64,000 nucleotides of DNA from Jeotgalibacillus proteolyticus (GCF_002926065.1 NZ_PREZ01000004.1:496001-560000), one strand, 5' to 3'; positions 26,267 to 35,734 are shown, counted from the first letter of the stretch. Notes: generated from the letters alone by a model not told the origin. Numbers and translations: made by a program.

Positions 26267-27562
26267 TTACTTCAGCTCTTTGTTTACTTTTTCAGTCACA
26301 TTGTCTAATGCCTCTTGTGGTGTCACAATTCCTCGTGTAGCATTTTCCACAGCACTCGCCAATTCATTCCAATATAAAGAGCCTTGGGTCATAACAGGTC
26401 TATTGTTTGATACTGGCAATATTTCAACGAATTCACCGAGAATAGGATCATCTTTATAGCCAAGCTCTTCATTCACAGAATCGATAACAGAGAAATCTCT
26501 CGCAATCTCACTAAAAATCTTCTGGCCCTCTTCTCCACCAAAGAACTTCATGAATTCCCAGGCAGCATCTTTATTTTTCGCACCTTTTGGTATAACGACA
26601 GACCAACCACCCGACCAGGTTGTATGATCTTCTCCAGTAGGCGTCGGAATAGGAAAAACGCCATAATTCAAATCAGGCTTGAATTTATTAATTGCTGATA
26701 CTTCCCACGGCCCGCTGACCTTCATACTTAACTGGCTTGTTAAGAAAGGATCCATCGCGCCATCACCTTGGGAATCCGTGAAACCAGCAATGTCTTCAAC
26801 ATTATATTTCTGTCCAAAATCAGTCATCCATTGCAAGGCTTCTACAATTTTAGGATCATTTGCGGTAACCATATTTGTTTCAGGATCAAAGAATTCTCCT
26901 CCAAAGGACCAGCCCCATCCGTATAACCAGCCTTGTCCAAACCAAGGAATAAATCCAATTCTTTCAAAACGATTGCCATCCTTAATCGTTAATTTATCTG
27001 CTGCATCTTCTAATTCAGCAATTGTTCGCGGAGGATTTTCAGGATCCAATCCTACTTCTTCGAAATGGTCTACATTAAAATAAACAAGTCTTGAGTCAGT
27101 TGAAATCGGCAATCCGTATAAATTACCGTCATAGCTTGCTTCTTCCCATGCAAAAGGATAATACGTTTCTTCATTAATGCCACTCTCTTCAGCAAGTGCT
27201 GATAAATCCTCTAATGATCCTTGAGCAGCCCACGAACCTATTTCAAATCTGTCAAAATAAGCGACATCAGGCGGATTTCCCCCTGATACAGCTGTAAGAA
27301 GTTTTTCATTTTGTCCTTCGCCTTGATTAGCAGTATAAACAGAGTTAATTTTGATATCGGGATTTTGTTCTTCAAATGCCTTAATAACGGCTTCAGCAGC
27401 ATCACCAGTAGAATCAGTCAGCGAATGCCAAAATGTTACAGTTGTTTTCCCATCTTCTGTTGCACCAGATCCAGAATCAGACGAACAGCCGGCCATAACC
27501 GTGGATAATGTTAAAACAGAAACCATCCCTAACTTCATCATCATTTTTTTACTTTTAATCAT
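26267..27562 (-). CDS. Sugar ABC transporter substrate-binding lipoprotein, locus A
   Basis: A 431-residue family 1 extracellular binding protein. The lipobox is TVMAGC with Cys at residue 26; the domain begins TTVTFWHSLTDSTGDAAEAV. Start ATG 27562 follows AAGGGGG; a longer reading from 27661 would run through the regulatory region. First gene of the importer operon, directly downstream of a good promoter. Given its two mannosidase partners it probably binds an alpha-mannoside, but specificity is inferred. Confidence 0.92.
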   Translation of the reverse strand: MIKSKKMMMKLGMVSVLTLSTVMAGCSSDSGSGATEDGKTTVTFWHSLTDSTGDAAEAVIKAFEEQNPDIKINSVYTANQGEGQNEKLLTAVSGGNPPDVAYFDRFEIGSWAAQGSLEDLSALAEESGINEETYYPFAWEEASYDGNLYGLPISTDSRLVYFNVDHFEEVGLDPENPPRTIAELEDAADKLTIKDGNRFERIGFIPWFGQGWLYGWGWSFGGEFFDPETNMVTANDPKIVEALQWMTDFGQKYNVEDIAGFTDSQGDGAMDPFLTSQLSMKVSGPWEVSAINKFKPDLNYGVFPIPTPTGEDHTTWSGGWSVVIPKGAKNKDAAWEFMKFFGGEEGQKIFSEIARDFSVIDSVNEELGYKDDPILGEFVEILPVSNNRPVMTQGSLYWNELASAVENATRGIVTPQEALDNVTEKVNKELK

Positions 27563-27695
27563 GTTAATCCCCCTTTTTAATAGTTGGTCTAGCTCCCCTA
27601 AAATGAATACATGATCTAAAAATAAAGCACTTACATAAAACAATAAAAAAATATAAGACATATTATTAACTTAGTATAACAACTTACACTTGATA

Positions 27696-27743
27696 TACTT
27701 ATTAATATATTAGTAGATTAACTTCATATATTTTATAAGTCAA
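27696..27743 (-). promoter_or_regulatory. Promoter and operator of the locus A importer operon
   Basis: Minus-strand TTGACT (27738-27743), 17 bases, TAATCT (27715-27720). The stretch 27696-27715 (TACTTATTAATATATTAGTA) is a partial palindrome directly downstream of the -10 and is a likely repressor site. Confidence 0.55.
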
Positions 27744-27840
27744 TATGTTTTTTAAAATTAAACTGAATTATTAAATTATTTTTTGTTGCTTCGATTAGAT
27801 TCAAGCACATCTCTCATTCCGGACAAAAAAAGAAAAATAA

Positions 27841-27870
27841 AAAACAATCCTCACATTGAAGGATTGTTTT
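27841..27870 (-). terminator. Terminator of the GntR/LacI regulator gene
   Basis: AAAACAATCCT pairs with AGGATTGTTTT over an 8-base loop; minus-strand T-run follows. Confidence 0.85.
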
Positions 27871-27873
27871 AAA

Positions 27874-29019
27874 TCAACATTCATTTAATTGAGTTGAAAT
27901 CAGACCCATCGTAGATTCACCTTCCTCTAAGGTGAAATCAACCATAGTATGTTTTGGTATTTGTTCCCCTTGAATCAGCTGCAATAAATGTTGTACCGCT
28001 ATCTTGGCCATATCAAACTCATTTTGACGTATATGAGTAAAGACGGGCCTGTTTAAAAGGTTTTCCGGTGAGTCAAAGCAAACAATTGAATAATCTTCAG
28101 GGATATTTTTCCCCAGATCTTTTATCACTTTTAATAGAATTAGCGCTAAGTCATATTCACAGACATTAAAACCGGTGACAGTAGGATGATCAAGGATAAA
28201 TTGTTTTACTGCTGCATAGTCCTTATCCAGTGATTCTCTATTATGATTTTGAGGTAAGTTGGATATAAGATGATTTATGTGAAAACTCGGATTTAAAATT
28301 AATCCCCTTTTAGAGTACGCAAGATTAAAACCTTTTACCCTCTCTTCAATGGTAGATGTGCCGTCGGGAGAAGAAGATAAAAATCCAATTTCAGCATGCC
28401 CCAGATCGAACAAGTAATTAGTTAAGCACTCACTTGCCCTTTGATTATCAGTACTCACGGAACTTGCAGGTATCCCTTTCAGGTAGCGGTCAATTAGAAT
28501 TAACGGAAAATTCTCTAACACCAGCTTCAATAATTCTACGTTATAATTTTCACCATGAACCGGGTGAATAATGAGACCGTCCACTCCATAATCCACAAGG
28601 CTTTTTATCGCATTTTCTTCTTCTATGACATCCCCTCGTGTAAATCGAATAATCAGGTTGCAATTATTTTGCGAACATGTTTCCTCAATCATTCCTACAA
28701 GTTTCGAACCGAAAGAGTCTGAAAATCCAGGAACGATCAATGCGATTAACTTACTATTAGAAGTGTTATAAGGCTTTGATATATCAGCTTGATTTACCGT
28801 TGGATGATCCTGCGCAACAAATGAGCCCTTCCCCCTAATTCTTTCAATAATATTATTTTGGGCGAGCTTGTCTAACGCCTTTTTCGAAGTAATACGGCTT
28901 ACATTAAATTTCTCAGCTAATTCTATTTCAGATAAAACACGATCGCCTTTTTTTAAGAATCCTTCTTTTATTTGCTCAAGTATTGAATTATAAATTTGCT
29001 CATACAGGGGTATATTCAT
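27874..29019 (-). CDS. GntR-type HTH / LacI-type sugar-binding regulator
   Basis: A 381-residue AraR-like repressor. The N-terminal GntR winged helix is NIPLYEQIYNSILEQI...SEIELAEKFNVSRITSKKALDKL, followed at about residue 85 by a periplasmic-binding-protein-like effector domain (LIALIVPGFSD, DGLIIHPVHGE, ILIDRYLKGIPASSVSTDN, GFLSSSPDGTSTIEERVKGF). It is directly upstream of the importer operon and so is the likely regulator of locus A, with the imported sugar as inducer. Its own promoter is near consensus (TTGACA 29087-29092, 16 bases, TATAAT 29065-29070). Confidence 0.9.
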   Translation of the reverse strand: MNIPLYEQIYNSILEQIKEGFLKKGDRVLSEIELAEKFNVSRITSKKALDKLAQNNIIERIRGKGSFVAQDHPTVNQADISKPYNTSNSKLIALIVPGFSDSFGSKLVGMIEETCSQNNCNLIIRFTRGDVIEEENAIKSLVDYGVDGLIIHPVHGENYNVELLKLVLENFPLILIDRYLKGIPASSVSTDNQRASECLTNYLFDLGHAEIGFLSSSPDGTSTIEERVKGFNLAYSKRGLILNPSFHINHLISNLPQNHNRESLDKDYAAVKQFILDHPTVTGFNVCEYDLALILLKVIKDLGKNIPEDYSIVCFDSPENLLNRPVFTHIRQNEFDMAKIAVQHLLQLIQGEQIPKHTMVDFTLEEGESTMGLISTQLNEC

Positions 29020-29064
29020 AGCTTTTCGTCACCCTCAAATCCAGTTGTTATATTTGGTATGTAA

Positions 29065-29132
29065 ATTATATCATTCAAGTTATCATTGTCAATTTCTTAT
29101 CACAAGTAGAATTTAGTATATATTACTACTAA
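29065..29132 (-). promoter_or_regulatory. Promoter and operator of the GntR/LacI gene
   Basis: TTGACA and TATAAT on the minus strand (29087-29092, 29065-29070). Upstream lies TTAGTATATATTACTACTAA (29113-29132), with perfect TTAGTA/TACTAA arms 8 bases apart. Confidence 0.6.
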
Positions 29133-29263
29133 TTATTGTCTACGACTTATGCCAATTTATTCACTATCCTCTTACAGTATAACAACCAAAATCAAATTTA
29201 TCCTAATTTAAAGACTTTTATGTTTTTTCAACCAATACCTCAATAAATAGGAACAACCTTTGT

Positions 29264-29366
29264 TAGACAAGTGCCTGTCATCACCCGATTTTTGTCGAAC
29301 TTTTACTAAAGGTATCGACTAATCGAAGAGTGCCTTCGACAAGTGCCTGGCACCACCCGATTTTTT
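29264..29366. repeat. ACAGG hairpin repeat, copy 15 (two direct units)
   Basis: Two same-direction units, GACAAGTGCCTGTCATCACCCGATTTTT and, near 29336, CGACAAGTGCCTGGCACCACCCGATTTTTT, with a spacer holding a further half unit. Located between locus A and the sugar-acid operon. Each ends in a T-run. Confidence 0.8.
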
Positions 29367-29376
29367 ACTATTAAAA

Positions 29377-29406
29377 AGAAGGAGCACATGCCCATGTGCT
29401 CCTTCT
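29377..29406 (-). terminator. Terminator of the sugar-acid operon
   Basis: AGAAGGAGCACATG pairs with CATGTGCTCCTTCT over 14 bases with a 2-base loop; minus-strand T-run follows. Confidence 0.9.
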
Positions 29407-29418
29407 GCTCACTACTTA

Positions 29419-30903
29419 TTATTTTGTAAGCTCTGCCTTTACTTCCGCTGCGCTTGCGGCCTCTTGCTGTCTGGTTTCTTCTAGTTTCCTCAATGCTTCT
29501 TCTTCTGTTACGATACTTCCCGGGGTGATCAGGCTGATGATGATTCCTGCCAGGAAAGCTACTGTTAAAGCGGGAATAACAGGATTTCCGAACGTTTCCA
29601 GCAATGAAGGAGTATTCAGAACAATAAATGAAGTAATGGATCCGCCTAGCAGGGAAGCCAGTCCGCCCTGCCACGTTGCTTTTGGCCAGAACTTTCCTAA
29701 AACTGATGCGGCGAAGAGTCCTGCCATAATGGTTGAAATAAAGTTCGTTATGTAATCGATAATATTCGTAGCACCCATGGTTCCGACAAATGCCAAAGTC
29801 AGGGTCAAAAGAAGTGCAATTCGGGAATACGTTTTTAGCTTTTCTTTAGGTACGGACTTTCCGAAAACGATCTGATAAACATCCGTTACAAGGATCGTAA
29901 CACCAGCAATGAAGTCAGAGCTGCCGGAAGACATCGTAGCACTGAGACCAGCCGTTAATATGATCGCACCAACCCATAATGGAAACACTTCCGTTGCTAA
30001 GTAAGGGAATGCATACCCCGCCTCAAGCTCCGGGTTCAGGATTTGCGTCGCCATACCAATAATAGAAGGGAAAATGGAGAATGCTGCAAAAAGAAGACCT
30101 GAAATCACTAATGCTTTTTTTAATGTAAACGTGTTTTTACTCGTATAAATTCGATGACGGTACGATGGCGCTGCTAGTACCCCAATTGCAATAACGACAA
30201 TCATTGAAACGGCTGGGAGAATACCCATCACATCGATACCAAGGAAGGAAACCATTTCTGATGGAATTTGTGTTGACATCGTTTCATAACCGCCGACTTC
30301 GACAAGCGAAAGAACAGCGAGTAAAACGAAACCGGAGAACAAAATGAACCCTTGGATCGTGTCAGTATAAACAACCGCTAAATAACCTCCAATAAGAGTG
30401 TAGACTGCAAACCCTAAAGCTGTAATCAGTTTTGCTGTGGATAAATCCAATCCTGTAATCCAGGATAAGTACAGGCTGCCCCCCATGATATGAGCACCAA
30501 GCCAGCCGACTGCCGCCAAATACAAGAGAATTGCCGTAACGCCTCTGAATAATTTACTTTCCCCAAAGTAAAAACCAAGCTCTTCTGAAAAAGTTGTGAA
30601 GTTGTACTTACGGACATTTGCAAATAGAAACAAAAGAGCAAAAATACCAATTGAGCCGCCTAATCCATATAAAGCTCCAGCCCAGCCATTCGTGTAAGCA
30701 AATCCGACTGCCCCCATACTCGATCCCGTACCTACTAATGTCGCAACCGTCGTACCAATTAATAAAGGCAGAGGTAAATTACGGCCACCCATCAGGAAGT
30801 CGTCCCCGCTCTTTACTTTTTTTGCTGCCCAAACCCCGACCAAAATCATTAACACTGTGACAGTAATGAAAACAGAAATATATACCCATTGATTTTCAAC
30901 CAT
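29419..30903 (-). CDS. Sodium:solute symporter (SSS family)
   Basis: A 494-residue SSS transporter with about 13 membrane segments. Family features: GGRNLPLPLLIGTTVATLVGTGSSMGAVGFAY near the N-terminus and the signature-like GLSATMSSGSSDFIAGVTILVTDVYQ in the second half. It takes up a small solute with Na+. AAAGGGGGAT precedes the ATG. It lies about 90 bases after the GntR regulator, last of the sugar-acid operon, so it likely imports that pathway's acidic sugar. The 91-base gap holds no terminator that I can see. Confidence 0.9.
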   Translation of the reverse strand: MVENQWVYISVFITVTVLMILVGVWAAKKVKSGDDFLMGGRNLPLPLLIGTTVATLVGTGSSMGAVGFAYTNGWAGALYGLGGSIGIFALLFLFANVRKYNFTTFSEELGFYFGESKLFRGVTAILLYLAAVGWLGAHIMGGSLYLSWITGLDLSTAKLITALGFAVYTLIGGYLAVVYTDTIQGFILFSGFVLLAVLSLVEVGGYETMSTQIPSEMVSFLGIDVMGILPAVSMIVVIAIGVLAAPSYRHRIYTSKNTFTLKKALVISGLLFAAFSIFPSIIGMATQILNPELEAGYAFPYLATEVFPLWVGAIILTAGLSATMSSGSSDFIAGVTILVTDVYQIVFGKSVPKEKLKTYSRIALLLTLTLAFVGTMGATNIIDYITNFISTIMAGLFAASVLGKFWPKATWQGGLASLLGGSITSFIVLNTPSLLETFGNPVIPALTVAFLAGIIISLITPGSIVTEEEALRKLEETRQQEAASAAEVKAELTK

Positions 30904-30994
30904 GATGATCCCCCTTTAGTTGTTAACCTGCATCTATCTGTTTTTTGTACTTCTTATTCTTTTAAAAAGCGCAATGTTCCGATAATTTAATACG

Positions 30995-31711
30995 TTAAAT
31001 ATCGTAATTGACCACGTAGTGCTGCATTTCCGTATTGTAGTAGCCAATACTGTTTTCGATGATGTTTCCCGCTTCATCATAGGCGTAGCGCATTCGCTTT
31101 AATACTGGTGTGTCAGCTTCCATTGCTAAAATTTTTGTAATCTCAGAGGGTGCTATGACAGCCGCGAATTCATCACGGAAGTTTTCTAGTGAAATCCCTG
31201 CCTCTTCTACAAGCCCATATAAAGACTGCTTGTCTAAATCCTCAAGGTCCATTTCCTCCATACGTGTCGTTAAATAATGCGTGAAGTGAATGTATGGCAC
31301 CTCATTGAAATGATAAAGCCGTTCAATACGCAGACATTGTTTACCGAATAGCTCGTATTGTTCCGTGTCCTCTTTATTAAAGACAACCTCTGCCTCGATT
31401 AACTGCTTATAAATCTTGTGTCCTGATCCAACCAGAATTTCCGTAAACCGCTTCCCTTTTGATACCTTTGAGATAACCATGTTGCGAATCACTTTGGTGC
31501 CTTTGCCACTTTTTTTCTCCAAATAGCCTTCCTGCACAAGCTCTGAGATGGCATTACGGATAGTGATTTTACTTACATCGAATTCCTTTTCCAATTGCGG
31601 CTCCGGTGGAATATTTTCTCCTAACGCATAAACACCATGCGTAATCCGGTCTTTTAGAATGTTTTTGATTTGCAAATAAAGAGGACCTTTTCGTTTTGAA
31701 ATGCTCATCAT
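30995..31711 (-). CDS. GntR family regulator with UTRA domain
   Basis: A 238-residue HutC/UTRA-type regulator: winged helix GPLYLQIKNILKDRI...QLEKEFDVSKITIRNAISELVQEGYLEKKSGKGTKV, then a UTRA effector domain (LCIERLYHFNEVPYIHFTHYL, ILAMEADTPVLKRMRYAYDEAGN). Its ATG overlaps the kinase stop as ATGA. It probably regulates the operon in which it sits, by sensing a sugar-acid phosphate, and may use the palindrome at 35735-35758. Confidence 0.9.
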   Translation of the reverse strand: MMSISKRKGPLYLQIKNILKDRITHGVYALGENIPPEPQLEKEFDVSKITIRNAISELVQEGYLEKKSGKGTKVIRNMVISKVSKGKRFTEILVGSGHKIYKQLIEAEVVFNKEDTEQYELFGKQCLRIERLYHFNEVPYIHFTHYLTTRMEEMDLEDLDKQSLYGLVEEAGISLENFRDEFAAVIAPSEITKILAMEADTPVLKRMRYAYDEAGNIIENSIGYYNTEMQHYVVNYDI

Positions 31712-32724
31712 CGTCTAATGTCTCCCCCTTTCATAGAGATCGCCCGGAGAATATCCGACTCCGATAAAACCGGTGTGTCTCCTAACGTCGTATGCTTTAG
31801 CATCCCCGCCGTTACGGCAAAATCAATCGTTTTTTGTTCTGTAAATCCTTCAGCTTCCCCGTGTATAATCCCGCTTGTAAATGCATCTCCCGCTCCAATC
31901 CGGTCATAGACTGAAAAGGTGAGAGTATCAGAAAATGTGAATTTATTATTTTTATAAAGGTAGCCCTGCAAAGAATGCGTTTGGTTTTCGTTGATCGTTC
32001 GGTGAGTGCCGGCAATGACCGGGATAGAGTATTTTTTTGCAACCAGCGGTATCAGCTCTGTCAACTGGTCCATGCGGCTGCTTTTCTCCGTTTTCAACCC
32101 AAGCACATACATAGCATCTTTTTCATTCATCAGGACAATTTCCGAAAGTCCGAGAAGCTCATCATAAAAAGGTTTCGCTTTTTTATAGCCTCCCTCTCCC
32201 CATAAAGAAGGCCGGTAGTTGCAATCAAACACGATTAGCCCGCCACTTTCTTTAACAGCATGTGCAAATCTTCGTGTATTACTTAAGGTCGTTTCATTCA
32301 TTGCCAGAGTAATGCCACAAAAGTGAACAATGTCTACTTCTTTAGCAATTTTGCTGAAGTTATACGTATCTTCAGAGGCTGTATTAAAGCTGCTTTCAAG
32401 CCGGTTGGAATAGGTAACCCGGCTTTGCCTTATACCAAAACCTGTCTCTAAAAAATACTGCCCAAGATAATTTCCTCTTCGAACGATGTACGACTGGAAG
32501 ATCCCTAATTTTTTTAAATAGGTCGCCGCTGCATCCCCTACAGCATTTTTTGGCAATGCAGATACGAGATAGCCTTCATGACCGTAATTTGTCATGGCTG
32601 AAACCACGTTAACGCCTGTTCCTGAAAAAGAATAATGCAGCGTGTTTGCCTGTGAAAGCAGCTCATAGCCTGGTACCTGCAGCCGCATCATTACTTCCCC
32701 GAAAGCCGCAATCTTTTTACTCAT
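31708..32724 (-). CDS. PfkB family sugar kinase (2-keto-3-deoxygluconate kinase-like)
   Basis: A 338-residue ribokinase-fold kinase. Start signature KIAAFGEVMMRL and the C-terminal DRIGAGDAFTSGIIHG (PfkB signature 2, with the catalytic Asp) are clear. It overlaps dgaF-like gene by 8 bases and the GntR gene by 4. In this operon it could phosphorylate either the amino-sugar acid before the ammonia lyase or keto-deoxygluconate before the aldolase; the sequence alone does not decide. DgaE enzymes act on the phosphorylated acid, which favours the first. Confidence 0.88.
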   Translation of the reverse strand: MSKKIAAFGEVMMRLQVPGYELLSQANTLHYSFSGTGVNVVSAMTNYGHEGYLVSALPKNAVGDAAATYLKKLGIFQSYIVRRGNYLGQYFLETGFGIRQSRVTYSNRLESSFNTASEDTYNFSKIAKEVDIVHFCGITLAMNETTLSNTRRFAHAVKESGGLIVFDCNYRPSLWGEGGYKKAKPFYDELLGLSEIVLMNEKDAMYVLGLKTEKSSRMDQLTELIPLVAKKYSIPVIAGTHRTINENQTHSLQGYLYKNNKFTFSDTLTFSVYDRIGAGDAFTSGIIHGEAEGFTEQKTIDFAVTAGMLKHTTLGDTPVLSESDILRAISMKGGDIRR

Positions 32725-33472
32725 ATTGATCGACCAAACGTTTTGTCGTCTCCAGAAGCTCTCTTACGTCTTCCCCCTTAGTATCCCCGGATTCTTTATC
32801 AATAATAGATGAATAGACATGAGGGATAACTTGAGGAACATTTGCTTCTAGTGCGATGGCTAAAATTCTCTCAAAGTTTTCTTTGTCAATTCCTCCTGTT
32901 GGCTCTAGCGCAAAACCGGCTTTCCCGCACGCCTCTGCGACAGCTCGAAATTCATCCTCCGTGCTTAATCCTTTCATTGGAAAATACTTTAATGCATTGC
33001 CGCCCATATCCTGCACCAGGGCAATGGCTGTCTCGATTGGTACAATTGCTTGCTTTTCCTGAGCAGCACTAAGCGGACCTGTTGCAATGTTGACATAGCC
33101 AACGCGCCCCGTAGGAGAAACTAAACTATTAATCCAGCTCTCTTTTTCTCCAAGATTAGCTCGTGTTGAACCAACGGAAGGGAATACTTGATTAATGTGG
33201 CTGCCCGCATACTCCTTCGCAATTTCTGCAACAACTGCCGCCTGGCGATTGTCGCCTGCGCCAAGGCCGATCGATACTGCGTCATCAATTTCCTGACCAT
33301 ACTGTTTCATTGCAGTCACTGCTTCTTCAACTGTTGGATAGTTTTTTGACAGAACGCCTACAACAACAAAGCCCTCTGCTGCTGTAAAAATGTCTTTTGC
33401 GTTTTCAATGCTATTAGCCAGTACATTAAGCGCCACCCGATTTTTGTAAAAACGTTTTGCGATTGTTGACAT
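32717..33472 (-). CDS. dgaF: DgaF-like 2-keto-3-deoxy-6-phosphogluconate aldolase
   Basis: A 251-residue TIM-barrel aldolase of the DgaF/KDGP type, cleaving 2-keto-3-deoxygluconate 6-phosphate to pyruvate and glyceraldehyde-3-phosphate. Recognisable blocks: VSIGLGAGDNRQ, PSVGSTRA, GGNALKYFPMKGL (Schiff-base Lys candidate) and ALEPTGGIDKENF. ATG 33472 follows GGGAGGG with normal spacing; an earlier start at 33511 would overlap dgaE more. The stop overlaps the kinase start. Confidence 0.88.
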   Translation of the reverse strand: MSTIAKRFYKNRVALNVLANSIENAKDIFTAAEGFVVVGVLSKNYPTVEEAVTAMKQYGQEIDDAVSIGLGAGDNRQAAVVAEIAKEYAGSHINQVFPSVGSTRANLGEKESWINSLVSPTGRVGYVNIATGPLSAAQEKQAIVPIETAIALVQDMGGNALKYFPMKGLSTEDEFRAVAEACGKAGFALEPTGGIDKENFERILAIALEANVPQVIPHVYSSIIDKESGDTKGEDVRELLETTKRLVDQYE

Positions 33473-33473
33473 T

Positions 33474-34577
33474 TTAGTTCCCTCCCAATATTTCGCGTAT
33501 TCGAGATTCAATTACTTCTATATCATCGCCATTGAGTGGTCTAGGATCTATATCAAAAAAACCTTCACGGACACCGTAGTCTCGTGTGTAAATGGCGATG
33601 TCTCCATTTTTCAAAGCTTCTGCTGTCTGTTTGGCATTCTGGTTGCAGCGGTCCTCTTCAATTAGGATTCTTGCACGGAAGATTTTGCGTCCCGCTTCAT
33701 CCTGCACAATTTTGACAGTGACTCCATCCAGTTCACTAAGAGCAAGCAAGCCTTGCAGTGATTCTTTTTCCTGATCACTCGTATCTTCTTTTACAAAGTA
33801 CTCATCCAATGCCTGCAGCAAGCCAAATGTCGTTTCTTTCCCGACCTTCATGCTTCTGCCAATGCAATGCATTTGAACCTTCAGCCAGTCGATATACTCT
33901 TTTTTACCGGCAACAATTCCTGATGTTGGGCCTTCTATTGCTTTCCCACCACTGTAAATTGCCAGGTCGGAATACATAATGTATTTTTTAAGGTCTTCTT
34001 CTGCCGCTGCGTCAACGATAAACGGAACATTATTCCGCTGTGCCACTTCCCATGCTTCTTCAATTGGAATCATATTTTTCTGTACAGCATGATGGGATTT
34101 CACATACATAATCGCCGCCGTTTTTTCTGAAATTGCACTTTCAATATGCTCTGCTTTCCCTTCATTTGCGTAGCCTGCCTCTATCAGCTTTCCGCCACCC
34201 AAATAAATCATGGTCTCAACAGGTGCTCCGTACTGCACATTATGGCCCTTCAGCAAAATAATCTCGTTATTCACAAGTTCTTCCTGATGAAGTCTTTCAC
34301 TTTTGCGTCTGTCACCCTTTGTGACGAGTGCAGCAATGGATAAAGTAATGCCGCTTGATGCGGAATTAACAGCAATTGCCGATTCGGCGCCCAGAAGATT
34401 CGCTATGTATTGTCCCGCTTTATCAACTAAATCTGCGATCTCCACATAATTTTGTCCACCCTGCTTCATTGCCTCCATCACGCCATCAGTGGAAGTGGAG
34501 GTCCCAAGAATCGTCATCCTGCCGCTCGCATTGATCACACGCTTTAAACCGTATTTAGCACTCAATGTATTCGCCAT
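33474..34577 (-). CDS. dgaE: DgaE-like pyridoxal-phosphate-dependent ammonia lyase
   Basis: A 367-residue fold type I PLP enzyme of the DgaE/SelA-like group. The PLP lysine is the Lys in YSGGKAIEGPTSG; INASGRMTILGTST and GAESAIAVNSASSGITLSIAAL form the cofactor pocket. In Salmonella DgaE turns D-glucosaminate-6-phosphate into 2-keto-3-deoxygluconate-6-phosphate and ammonia. It overlaps the deacetylase gene by 23 bases and abuts dgaF, the same order as in enterococcal homologous clusters. Confidence 0.9.
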   Translation of the reverse strand: MANTLSAKYGLKRVINASGRMTILGTSTSTDGVMEAMKQGGQNYVEIADLVDKAGQYIANLLGAESAIAVNSASSGITLSIAALVTKGDRRKSERLHQEELVNNEIILLKGHNVQYGAPVETMIYLGGGKLIEAGYANEGKAEHIESAISEKTAAIMYVKSHHAVQKNMIPIEEAWEVAQRNNVPFIVDAAAEEDLKKYIMYSDLAIYSGGKAIEGPTSGIVAGKKEYIDWLKVQMHCIGRSMKVGKETTFGLLQALDEYFVKEDTSDQEKESLQGLLALSELDGVTVKIVQDEAGRKIFRARILIEEDRCNQNAKQTAEALKNGDIAIYTRDYGVREGFFDIDPRPLNGDDIEVIESRIREILGGN

Positions 34578-35652
34578 TTACAACTACCCCCTCTGCTTTA
34601 ATTCTTGTATTTGACCTCTTCTCATTTCCGTATGAATCCTTTAAGACGATTGGGTCATTCTTTATTGAAAACAGCGTCAAATTAGCTTTTTCACCAATTT
34701 TGATACGTCCAAGCTCCGGCTTTTGCAGCCAATCAGCTGCGTTGACCGTAACACCTTCGATTACTTCCTCTAGTGAATAACCCAGTGAAAGAAACTTCGT
34801 TAAAAGATTTGCCATTCCATAAACCGGACCGTTCAGCCGATTATCTTTATAAATGTCCGTGCTGATGGTATTGAACCTGACACCTGACTCCTTTGCTCCT
34901 TCTGCGACCTTGAATGAGAAACTGGCCGTTCCATGCCCAACATCCAACTGAACCCCTCTAGAGATTGCCTCCTGTAAAACCTGCAGAGGTTTTCCTTCCT
35001 GATCAAAAAGCTTGTTTTCTTTCCCATTTAAATAATGAGTGATGACGTCTCCTCCTTTTAAAAGTGGAATCACATCCTCTATTTTCGGGGGAGCTGAACC
35101 GATATGAACCATTAGCGGCTTTTGTGTCTTAGCTGAAAGCTCCTGTGCGATGCGAAGTGGTTCAAGTCCATTCTCCTTAACCACCGATTGGCTGATGCGT
35201 GCTTTTAACCCTACAATGATCTCATCGTTGGCTTGAACAGCCTCTATCACAGCCTGTTGATCGATCCATTCCAGCCTGGAAAGCTCATCAATTCTCTCAA
35301 GACCGATTTTGGATATATTCAAAAAAGCAAAGACATTTGTTTTCGCTTCTTTCCCCCTGGCAGCCAGCTCCGAAATCCGGTTAGCACCAGTGCTCCCCGC
35401 ATCAACAATCGTTGTTACCCCCTGCTTAACCCCAATCTCATCAATATCATCGCCATACGGTTTAAACTCCGGGAACGCATGAACATGCAGATCAATCCAT
35501 CCACTTGAAACAAACAGCCCCGTGCAATCCCTTATCTCGCCTCGCCCTTCTCCAGGCACAGTGATCCCAACAATGTTGCCTTGCTCTATAACAAGATCAA
35601 CCACTTCACCATCGACCTTTTTTACATTTCTCAAAACTATACGTTCTTCCAT
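34555..35652 (-). CDS. Amidohydrolase/deacetylase family metallohydrolase
   Basis: A 365-residue metal-dependent amidohydrolase: IDLHVHAFPEF (HxH metal ligands), VGLKARIS with a Lys that may be carboxylated to bridge the metals, PLMVHIGSAPP, DVITHYLNG and RFNTISTDIYKD (His, Asp ligands). It is like the AHA_3915/EF_0837 deacetylases found next to dgaE/dgaF pairs. First gene of the operon, so it would remove an N-acyl group from a sugar acid before the kinase and ammonia lyase act. The substrate is inferred from neighbours only. AAAGGTGAA precedes the ATG. Confidence 0.88.
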   Translation of the reverse strand: MEERIVLRNVKKVDGEVVDLVIEQGNIVGITVPGEGRGEIRDCTGLFVSSGWIDLHVHAFPEFKPYGDDIDEIGVKQGVTTIVDAGSTGANRISELAARGKEAKTNVFAFLNISKIGLERIDELSRLEWIDQQAVIEAVQANDEIIVGLKARISQSVVKENGLEPLRIAQELSAKTQKPLMVHIGSAPPKIEDVIPLLKGGDVITHYLNGKENKLFDQEGKPLQVLQEAISRGVQLDVGHGTASFSFKVAEGAKESGVRFNTISTDIYKDNRLNGPVYGMANLLTKFLSLGYSLEEVIEGVTVNAADWLQKPELGRIKIGEKANLTLFSIKNDPIVLKDSYGNEKRSNTRIKAEGVVVNGEYIEC

Positions 35653-35734
35653 TTCTCTTCACCTTTTCCAATCAGCCATCTACTTACCTATCAAACCTAT
35701 AAATAAAAAGATAACATAGTATGAATTTTCTGTA

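Noticed and set aside
29306-29674. 122-residue minus-strand frame overlapping the symporter's 3' end
   Set aside because: Out of frame with the SSS gene and extends through its terminator into repeat copy 15.
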